From the NCBI GenBank assembly GCA_043719555.1, contig JAYSTR010000052.1:1-5201 (forward strand): 5,201 nucleotides of DNA, given 5' to 3'. How positions within the stretch are numbered: the first letter of the stretch is position 1; each line of letters begins with the position of its first letter. Shown here piece after piece: positions 1 to 5,201 of the stretch. The notes beneath the pieces were generated by a model. The model had not been told where the DNA came from. It saw only the letters and a list, made by a program, of their open reading frames with translations, and made no database searches. The DNA is from UBA4416 sp043719555. GTDB taxonomy: Bacteria > Bacteroidota > Bacteroidia > B-17B0 > Aurantibacillaceae. The position numbers and the translations under genes were made by a program.

Positions 1-30
1 TGCTTTGAAGCGTTAAAAGTTTCTGAATAA
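1..30 (+). CDS. C-terminal end of an unidentified upstream gene (partial)
   Basis: Frame 1 is open from the window edge and reads nine codons (CFEALKVSE) before a TAA at 28-30. The other two forward frames close earlier, at 6-8 and 14-16. A strong terminator-like hairpin begins 20 bases after this stop, as expected at the end of a gene on this strand. The peptide is too short to assign to a family, and no function is proposed. The coding call is an inference from frame and context only. Confidence 0.4.
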   Translation, partial: CFEALKVSE

Positions 31-50
31 TTATTATACAAATTAAAGTA

Positions 51-79
51 TCCCTCTCAGAATTGAGAGGGATTTTTTT
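51..79 (+). terminator. Intrinsic-terminator-like hairpin abutting the cdsA start codon
   Basis: A perfect 9-bp stem pairs 51-59 (tccctctca) with 64-72 (tgagaggga) around a 4-base loop (60-63, gaat). Seven T residues follow at 73-79. This is a textbook rho-independent terminator, probably ending the gene whose stop is at 28-30. The T-tract runs directly into the ATG of cdsA at 80. The 3' arm (gagaggga) also resembles a Shine-Dalgarno sequence about 7 bases from that ATG, so the hairpin could affect both transcription into cdsA and its translation. The structure is seen directly; the regulatory reading is inference. Confidence 0.8.
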
Positions 80-970
80 ATGGCATTAAATTTAAAAACA
101 CTAACAACACGCTCACTAACAGCAATAGTATTTGTTGCTGTTTTACTATCGTGTATTTGTTATAATTATGTGTCGTTTACAGCCTTGTTTTTTATTGTTT
201 CCTTATGGGGTTTAGTTGAGTTTTATCAAATAGCTGAAAAATTGGGAGCTAAGCCATACAAAGCCATAGGATTAATTACTGGCGCTCTATTATTTAGTTT
301 CACAATCGTTCAAAATTCAAATTTGAGCTTGTTTTTTTCTAGCGAAGTAGTATTAATCGGTGGAGTTTTAAGCATGTTTTTAATATTTTTAGTCGCGTTA
401 TTCGACTCAAAGGAAAATACCGTTTTAAATATTGCCTATACCATTATGGGTGTAATTTATGCCGTATTACCTTTTGTGTTTTTAGTATCGATTGCTTGTA
501 TTGATAAAGCCTATACGTTCAACAATCCATCAGTTAATCGGTTAGATAATATGGCGCCGTACAATTATCATTATGTTTTAGGTATTATTTTATTAATATG
601 GGCTAGCGATTCGTTTGCTTATTTTGTTGGGAGTTTAATAGGTAAACATAAAATGTACGAGCGAATATCTCCTGGTAAAACTTGGGAAGGCACTATAGGT
701 TCGGCTATTTTAAATGTAGGTTGTGCTTATGTAATATCTTTGTGGTTTAAGGAGTTAGCATTCATTCATTGGATAGTTATTTCTATCATTGTAAGCGTAT
801 TTGGTACAACGGGCGATTTAATAGAATCGATGCTAAAACGTCAAGCTGGTATTAAAGATTCAGGTAAAATTATGCCTGGACACGGCGGTATTTTAGATCG
901 TTTTGATAGCCTAATTTTTGTTTCCCCTTTTGTATTTGGATACTTATTAATAATTCATGCATTTTATTAA
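80..970 (+). CDS. cdsA: Phosphatidate cytidylyltransferase (CDP-diacylglycerol synthase)
   Basis: This integral membrane enzyme converts phosphatidic acid and CTP to CDP-diacylglycerol and pyrophosphate, the branch-point precursor of bacterial phospholipids. The 296-residue product has the family length and about eight hydrophobic segments, beginning near residues 14-30 and ending near 277-295. The C-terminal family signature is present at residues 250-276: S250, K253-R254, K259-D260, P266-G267-H268-G269-G270, D273-R274 and D276. M265 stands where I or L is more usual, a mild change. A second conserved block at about 174-205 holds D177, the GKHK stretch and S198-P199-K200-T201 with E203, matching the cytidylyltransferase core. 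The start at 80 is chosen because R11 begins the usual N-terminal motif of the family and the next in-frame Met is near residue 99. The start codon directly follows a terminator-like hairpin, with no room between for a separate promoter. No terminator is evident after the stop. Confidence 0.96.
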   Translation: MALNLKTLTTRSLTAIVFVAVLLSCICYNYVSFTALFFIVSLWGLVEFYQIAEKLGAKPYKAIGLITGALLFSFTIVQNSNLSLFFSSEVVLIGGVLSMFLIFLVALFDSKENTVLNIAYTIMGVIYAVLPFVFLVSIACIDKAYTFNNPSVNRLDNMAPYNYHYVLGIILLIWASDSFAYFVGSLIGKHKMYERISPGKTWEGTIGSAILNVGCAYVISLWFKELAFIHWIVISIIVSVFGTTGDLIESMLKRQAGIKDSGKIMPGHGGILDRFDSLIFVSPFVFGYLLIIHAFY

Positions 971-1010
971 AAGATTACAGTTCAAAACTCCCCATTTATT
1001 AGACAAAATC

Positions 1011-1042
1011 ATGCCATTCAATAATAAATTTTACTACTTTTG
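1011..1042 (+). promoter_or_regulatory. Probable Bacteroidota-type promoter for the glutamate dehydrogenase gene
   Basis: TACTTTTG at 1035-1042 matches the Bacteroidota -7 consensus TAnnTTTG exactly. An ATG at 1011-1013, 21 bases upstream, could act as a degenerate -33 element (consensus TTG), but this half is weak. Transcription would start near 1047-1050, giving a leader of roughly 30 bases that is A/T-rich and has no Shine-Dalgarno site, which is normal in this phylum. The call rests on the consensus match and its location in a 106-base intergenic gap. Confidence 0.55.
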
Positions 1043-1076
1043 TTCCCCTAACTAATCAAATTAAAAACTAATTAAT

Positions 1077-2348
1077 ATGTCAACACAAACTGCCAATGCA
1101 CCAGCTCACGAAAGTATGTTCGATGCTGTACTAGCTCGTTTAGATGTAGCTGCTAAGTTAATGAACATGTCTGAGGACGTTGCAACTATACTTCGTAATC
1201 CTATTAAACAAGTTAAAGTAAGTTTACCTGTAATGATGGATAACGGAAAAATTCAAGTATTTGAAGGTTACCGTGTCGTGCACTCAACTGTATTAGGACC
1301 ATCAAAAGGTGGTATCCGTTATGCAATGGATGTTAATCAGGATGAAGTAATGGCTTTAGCAGCTTGGATGAGTTTTAAATGCGCAGTAGCAAATTTACCT
1401 TATGGTGGTGCTAAAGGTGGTATTAAATGCGATCCTCGCTCTATGAGTGTTGGTGAATTAGAGCGTATGACTCGTGCTTATGCATCATCGATGAAGGATG
1501 TATTTGGTGTAAATAAAGATATTCCAGCTCCAGATATGGGAACAAGCGGAAGAGAAATGGCTTGGATATTAGATGAATTTAATAAAGTAACTGGAGAAGA
1601 TAGCCCAGGTGTAATTACAGGTAAGCCAATTGTTATTGGTGGTTCATTAGGTCGCGATGCAGCAACTGGTCGTGGTGTAATGATTAATACTTTAGCAGCT
1701 TTAAAAAAAATGGGGTTAAATCCTAAAGAAGTTACTGCAGCTGTTCAAGGTTTTGGTAATGTAGGATCTCACGCAGCTCGTTTATTAGCTGAGCAAGGAA
1801 TTAAAATTGTAGCAATTGGTGATCATACTGCAACTTTTTATAATGCTAATGGTATTGATATTCCTGCGGCTTTAGATTTCGTTGCTAAAAATAACCGTGT
1901 GCTAAAAGGTTTTACTGGCGCAACCGAAATTAAACATGATGAAATTATCACTTGTAAATGTGATGTATTAGTTCCCGCAGCGTTACAAAATGTAATTACT
2001 GAAGAATTAGCAGCAAAAATTCAAGCAAAATTAATCGTTGAAGGTGCAAATGGACCAACAATGCCAGAAGCTGATCACGTGTTAAATGCAAAAAATATTA
2101 TCGTTGTTCCAGATATTTTAGCCAATTCAGGTGGCGTTACTGTTTCTTATTTTGAGTGGGTTCAAAATAAAGCAGGTTACTACTGGAGCGAAAATGAAGT
2201 AAATACTAAGCATGATGAAAAAATGGAAATTGCATTTGCCAATGTATGGGATAATGCAACAAAATTTAAAACATCGATGCGTATTGCAGCTTATATATCA
2301 GCATTGCAAAAAATTGAACAAGGTGTTATTTTAAAAGGTAACTACTAA
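1077..2348 (+). CDS. gdhA: Glutamate dehydrogenase (Glu/Leu/Phe/Val dehydrogenase family)
   Basis: This is a cytoplasmic, probably hexameric enzyme that interconverts glutamate and 2-oxoglutarate plus ammonia with a nicotinamide cofactor. At 423 residues it matches the short bacterial type (Bacillus RocG/GudB-like). The N-terminal substrate domain has K77 in a KGGIRY motif, K101, the catalytic lysine K113 in the GGAKGG signature, and D153 in PAPDMGT. These align with the K89, K113, K125 and D165 known from the Clostridium symbiosum enzyme. The C-terminal Rossmann domain carries G225-F-G-N-V-G230. S357 within SGGVTVSYFEW corresponds to the serine that binds the glutamate side chain; leucine and phenylalanine dehydrogenases have a hydrophobic residue there, so glutamate is the likely substrate. 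NAD versus NADP use cannot be settled by eye. The ATG at 1077 lies after a probable promoter, and a strong terminator follows the stop, so it looks monocistronic. The symbol is generic; rocG or gudB would be equally defensible. Confidence 0.95.
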   Translation: MSTQTANAPAHESMFDAVLARLDVAAKLMNMSEDVATILRNPIKQVKVSLPVMMDNGKIQVFEGYRVVHSTVLGPSKGGIRYAMDVNQDEVMALAAWMSFKCAVANLPYGGAKGGIKCDPRSMSVGELERMTRAYASSMKDVFGVNKDIPAPDMGTSGREMAWILDEFNKVTGEDSPGVITGKPIVIGGSLGRDAATGRGVMINTLAALKKMGLNPKEVTAAVQGFGNVGSHAARLLAEQGIKIVAIGDHTATFYNANGIDIPAALDFVAKNNRVLKGFTGATEIKHDEIITCKCDVLVPAALQNVITEELAAKIQAKLIVEGANGPTMPEADHVLNAKNIIVVPDILANSGGVTVSYFEWVQNKAGYYWSENEVNTKHDEKMEIAFANVWDNATKFKTSMRIAAYISALQKIEQGVILKGNY

Positions 2349-2366
2349 ATAGTAATAATAATTTTT

Positions 2367-2400
2367 AAAAGCGCTATGATTATTTCGTAGCGCTTTTTTT
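2367..2400 (+). terminator. Rho-independent terminator of the glutamate dehydrogenase gene
   Basis: The stem pairs 2367-2378 (aaaagcgctatg) with 2386-2397 (cgtagcgctttt), including one G-T wobble, around a 7-base loop at 2379-2385. A T-tract at 2394-2400 forms the end of the right arm and the tail. It starts 19 bases after the dehydrogenase stop codon. The A-tract on the left could make it work on the minus strand too, but no minus-strand gene reads into it within the window. Confidence 0.9.
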
Positions 2401-2421
2401 GTTTATTAAATCTCAGTAGAC

Positions 2422-2452
2422 ATGAATCCAGTAGCATTTTTAGTTATATTTG
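2422..2452 (+). promoter_or_regulatory. Probable promoter for the propeller-sensor phosphatase gene
   Basis: TATATTTG at 2445-2452 fits the Bacteroidota -7 consensus TAnnTTTG and lies after the preceding terminator. A possible degenerate -33 element, ATG at 2422-2424, is 20 bases upstream. The ATG of the gene is only 13 bases past the -7 element, so the predicted leader is about 7-10 bases and lacks a Shine-Dalgarno site. In AT-rich DNA such an 8-mer can arise by chance, so confidence is moderate. Confidence 0.45.
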
Positions 2453-2465
2453 GTTTTACTAAATT

Positions 2466-5201
2466 ATGTTTTTTATAAAAAAAATTGTTTTATTTTTATT
2501 TTGTATTACTTGCATCTTATTGCAAAATAATGCTGTTGCTCAAAATTATAATTTCAAGAATTATAATACAGAACAGGGCTTAGCGCAATCCCAAGTTACA
2601 AGCATCTTTCAGGATAGTGATGGTAATATGTGGTTTGGCACTAATAGCGGAGGCGTTAGCAAGTTTAATGGAAGCAAGTTTTATAATTATAATGCCAATA
2701 ATGGCTTATTAAGCAATTTTGTTTTTTCAGTTTCCGAAAATAAATCAAAAGAAATTATTTTTGGGACAGATAAAGGTGTTTCGGTTTTAAAAGGCAATAA
2801 GTTCACCAATTACAATCAGCTTGATAATAAATTATTACCACAAATATTTAGTACACTCAACGAAAACGATCATATTTGGATAGGAACAGAAAAGGGCGTT
2901 TATCAATTTGTAAATAAAAAAATTAAAAAATTTGTTGGAAATGAAATACTAGATAATTCAACAGTAATGTCGATTATAATTGATAATCAAAAACAAATTT
3001 GGTTTGCAACTACTCAAAATGGTGTTATTTGTTTTAATCCATCTACGAAACAATTTACTAGTTTTAATAAAACAACAAAGTTATGTGATAATTATGTGTT
3101 TTCGTTAGCGCAAGATGCAGATGGGAAAATGTTAATTGGTACTACGGGTGGTTTAAATACGATTGATTCACATAATAAAGTTGACAGTATAAGCTATATT
3201 AAAAATCAATACAATATAGGTTTTAGAAGTTTAAGATCTAACACACACACGGGTAATTGGTATGGTACATCGGAGCAAGGCCTTTTTCGATATGAAAATA
3301 AAGTATTAACAAATTATAATTCAGAAAATGGATTAACGAATAATACTATTTTATCGTTATTTGAAGATCAAGAAAAAAATATTTGGATTGGTACAGATGG
3401 CGAAGGTGTTTTTAAATATTCAGGCGATCGATTTGTATCATACTCAACAAAAAATGGATTAGAAGAAAATTACATTAATTCAGTTGCTGTTGATAAAGAA
3501 GGTAATTATTTTTTGGGTTTACGTTTTAAAGGAATTACAAAAATAGCAGGTAAAATAAATAATCATTATGTAGCCGATTTTGCAACTAAAAATTCCTTAC
3601 CCGATAATAATGTGAATACTATTTTAACAGCCAACGATGGAAAATTGTATATGGGAACACAAGAGGGTTTGTGTGTGTTTGAAAACGATAATTTTAAACA
3701 AATAGAAGCATCTCATTTTAAAGGCCAATATATTTTGTCATTATATGAAGATTCAAAAAAGAATATTTGGATAGGAACCGCTAATGGTGCTTTTGTAATA
3801 AAGGATAATGTTATTAACGAAGTAACAGAACTTAATAAACAAAAAAAAGGAGATGTACCCTTAACTATTTATAATTTTATTGAAGATAAAAATGAACAAT
3901 TATTTATTTCTACAACAGAAGGATTGTTTACACTCCGTTCCAATATGGTTGTTAGAGTAACTGATATTAAATCATTAGTACTCAACTCTGTTAAAGATTT
4001 TAAAAACAACTTATGGTTCGGTACCGAAGAAGGATTATATTTTTATAATTATGATGAATTTGTAAAGTTTTCGCAAACAAACAACGCACTAGCCAGCACC
4101 ATTAATTTATTGCAAACCGATAACTACCGTAGATTGATAGTAGGTACTAATACAGGTTTAGAGGCCATGAACTTAAATGATTATTATAATAATAAAATCT
4201 CGATAAAGCATTTTAGCAAAGAGGATGGTTTAATTGGATTGGAATCTAATTTTAATGCGAGTTGTAAAGATAGATTAGGAAGAATTTTAATAGGAACTAC
4301 AAATGGATTAGAAATTTATGATCCTAGACTTGATACAAAAAATAATATTGAATCTAAAACAAAAATTACAGATGCTAAATTGTTTTTTGGACAAGAAAAT
4401 ATTTTTAAATACAGCGTAAATAAAGACTCTTCATTAATTTTACCAGAACAATTAAAACTACCATTTAATAAAAATCACATTACCTTTCATTACACTGGAG
4501 TAAGTTTAACGGCGCCCGAAAAAGTATTTTATAAATATAAACTCGAAGGGTTGGATGAAGATTGGTCGCCTGAAACGAATAAAACAGAAGCTACTTATTC
4601 ATCGTTACAACCAGGCACCTATAAGTTTTTAGTTAAATCATGTAATAATGATGGGTTATGGAATAAAGAGGCTGTAGCCTATGAGTTTGAAGTATTAGCG
4701 CCTTGGTATAAAACTTGGTGGTTTTATACACTTTGTGTCATTGTTTTAATTGGTGCAATTAGCTTATATAATTACTACAATACCAAAAAATTAATAGCAG
4801 ATAAACAAAAATTAGAACAGGTTGTAAATATCAGAACCAGTGAATTACGTTTTGAAAAAGAAAAAGTTGAAATCATTAATAAAGAAGTGATTGAACAAAA
4901 ATCGATCATCGAACATAAAAATGTGGAGATGATGGATAGTATCAAATATGCTAAAAACATTCAGGAAGCCTTGTTGCCAAATTTAAATGAGGTAAATCAT
5001 TTATTCGAAAATAATTTTATTCTTTATATGCCAAAGGATATAGTAAGCGGTGATTTTTATTGGTTTGCAAAGCAAGGCGATACAAGCTACATTGCGTCTG
5101 TTGATTGTACAGGACATGGTGTGCCTGGAGCATTTATGAGTATTGTAGGTAATACCTTATTGAATGAAATCGTTAATAATAAAAAAATACAAGCTCCAGG
5201 A
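2466..5201 (+). CDS. Periplasmic two-propeller sensor with SpoIIE-type protein phosphatase output (3' end missing)
   Basis: The frame is open for 912 codons to the window edge with no internal stop, so the C-terminus is missing. Domains in order are as follows. A signal peptide (residues 1-25) has K5-K6, a hydrophobic core and a probable cut after AVA25 before Q26. Fourteen Reg_prop beta-propeller repeats span about 39-620. A Y_Y_Y domain lies at about 665-745, with the characteristic YKYKLEGLDEDW stretch at 689-700. One membrane helix covers about 751-771, followed by a charged coiled coil at about 774-825. The start of a SpoIIE/PP2C phosphatase domain runs from about 826 to the edge, with probable metal-binding D863 in SGDFYW and D880 in DCTGHGVPGA. 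The predicted topology is a periplasmic sensor and a cytoplasmic phosphatase. The likely role is ligand-controlled dephosphorylation of a serine/threonine-phosphorylated partner, such as a STAS-domain anti-sigma antagonist; the ligand and partner are unknown. No histidine kinase, receiver or DNA-binding domain is present in the part seen. The ATG at 2466 is chosen because it gives an ideal signal peptide. Confidence 0.9.
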   Translation, partial: MFFIKKIVLFLFCITCILLQNNAVAQNYNFKNYNTEQGLAQSQVTSIFQDSDGNMWFGTNSGGVSKFNGSKFYNYNANNGLLSNFVFSVSENKSKEIIFGTDKGVSVLKGNKFTNYNQLDNKLLPQIFSTLNENDHIWIGTEKGVYQFVNKKIKKFVGNEILDNSTVMSIIIDNQKQIWFATTQNGVICFNPSTKQFTSFNKTTKLCDNYVFSLAQDADGKMLIGTTGGLNTIDSHNKVDSISYIKNQYNIGFRSLRSNTHTGNWYGTSEQGLFRYENKVLTNYNSENGLTNNTILSLFEDQEKNIWIGTDGEGVFKYSGDRFVSYSTKNGLEENYINSVAVDKEGNYFLGLRFKGITKIAGKINNHYVADFATKNSLPDNNVNTILTANDGKLYMGTQEGLCVFENDNFKQIEASHFKGQYILSLYEDSKKNIWIGTANGAFVIKDNVINEVTELNKQKKGDVPLTIYNFIEDKNEQLFISTTEGLFTLRSNMVVRVTDIKSLVLNSVKDFKNNLWFGTEEGLYFYNYDEFVKFSQTNNALASTINLLQTDNYRRLIVGTNTGLEAMNLNDYYNNKISIKHFSKEDGLIGLESNFNASCKDRLGRILIGTTNGLEIYDPRLDTKNNIESKTKITDAKLFFGQENIFKYSVNKDSSLILPEQLKLPFNKNHITFHYTGVSLTAPEKVFYKYKLEGLDEDWSPETNKTEATYSSLQPGTYKFLVKSCNNDGLWNKEAVAYEFEVLAPWYKTWWFYTLCVIVLIGAISLYNYYNTKKLIADKQKLEQVVNIRTSELRFEKEKVEIINKEVIEQKSIIEHKNVEMMDSIKYAKNIQEALLPNLNEVNHLFENNFILYMPKDIVSGDFYWFAKQGDTSYIASVDCTGHGVPGAFMSIVGNTLLNEIVNNKKIQAPG
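2580..4325 (+). repeat. Fourteen tandem Reg_prop propeller-blade coding repeats
   Basis: Within the sensor gene, fourteen degenerate repeats follow the pattern S-I/L-x-x-D-x-x-x-x-I/L-W-I/F-G-T-x-x-G. The G-T (or equivalent) centres fall near residues 58, 100, 140, 181, 225, 267, 309, 351, 397, 437, 482, 519, 560 and 610. Spacing is about 40-50 residues, as in the two-component regulator propeller family. Several linkers share an N-G-L-x-x-N motif (80-84, 289-293, 331-335). Three copies (137-141, 306-310, 434-438) read IWIGT and remain nearly identical as DNA. Fourteen blades suggest two seven-bladed propellers. Blades 4, 8 and 11 are the most divergent at the G-T position (A-T, G-L, S-T). 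Confidence 0.8.

Noticed and set aside
1077..2348. Leucine, phenylalanine or valine dehydrogenase as an alternative identity for the dehydrogenase.
   Set aside because: The length of 423 residues, K77 and the serine at 357 in the SGGVTVSYFEW motif fit glutamate dehydrogenases. The branched-chain and aromatic enzymes are shorter and have hydrophobic residues at the side-chain carboxylate positions.
2422..2478. An 18-codon ORF (starting MNPVAFLV) ahead of and overlapping the start of the sensor gene, possibly a leader peptide.
   Set aside because: It starts upstream of the likely -7 element, so it would not be on the predicted transcript, and it has no ribosome binding site and no recognisable attenuation codons.
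3841..3848. An A8 tract (with others at 1703-1710 and 2477-2484) that could allow polymerase or ribosome slippage, or hide a frameshift.
   Set aside because: Each is read in frame as Lys codons, the reading frames are continuous across all three, and the alternative frames give no useful product. A8 tracts are expected in DNA this rich in A.
4775..4960. A 61-codon open frame on the minus strand.
   Set aside because: It lies wholly antisense to the coiled-coil part of the sensor-phosphatase gene, whose reading frame is continuous and has recognisable domains. The hydrophobic, Ser/Phe/Leu-rich product is what the reverse complement of Lys/Glu/Asn-rich coding DNA gives, and no promoter or start signal supports it.
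4800..5201. A histidine kinase domain after the membrane helix, as in most proteins with Reg_prop and Y_Y_Y domains.
   Set aside because: No H-box or ATP-binding N/G boxes are seen. The SGDFYW and DCTGHGVPGA motifs identify a SpoIIE/PP2C phosphatase instead.

Overview
The window looks like chromosomal DNA from an AT-rich member of the Bacteroidota (Flavobacteriales or Sphingobacteriales-like). The evidence is the strong A/T bias at third codon positions, the TAnnTTTG-type -7 promoter elements, A-rich leaders without Shine-Dalgarno sites in front of two of the three genes, a signal peptide ending AVA-Q, and a large propeller-sensor protein of a kind typical of this phylum. No genus can be named from the sequence.

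Layout, all on the + strand: (1) the last nine codons of an unidentified upstream gene (1-30), followed by a strong intrinsic-terminator-like hairpin (51-79); (2) cdsA, phosphatidate cytidylyltransferase, whose ATG directly abuts the hairpin's T-tract (80-970); (3) a short intergenic region with a probable promoter, then a hexameric-type glutamate dehydrogenase (1077-2348) closed by a clear terminator (2367-2400); (4) another probable promoter and a long gene open to the right edge (2466-5201, 912 codons seen). This last gene encodes a secreted or periplasmic double beta-propeller sensor joined through a Y_Y_Y domain, one membrane helix and a coiled coil to a cytoplasmic SpoIIE/PP2C-type phosphatase domain. 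It has no stop codon within the window, so its 3' end is missing.

The genes look like independent transcription units. CdsA makes CDP-diacylglycerol for phospholipid synthesis, the dehydrogenase links glutamate to 2-oxoglutarate and ammonia, and the third protein probably converts an external signal into dephosphorylation of a cytoplasmic partner. Nothing ties the three to one pathway. No mobile element, CRISPR array, tRNA or rRNA was seen. No wholly new system was found. The two points most worth a second look are the propeller-sensor/phosphatase protein, whose sensor half matches the layout of hybrid two-component sensors but whose output is a phosphatase, and the hairpin that overlaps the translation-initiation region of cdsA.
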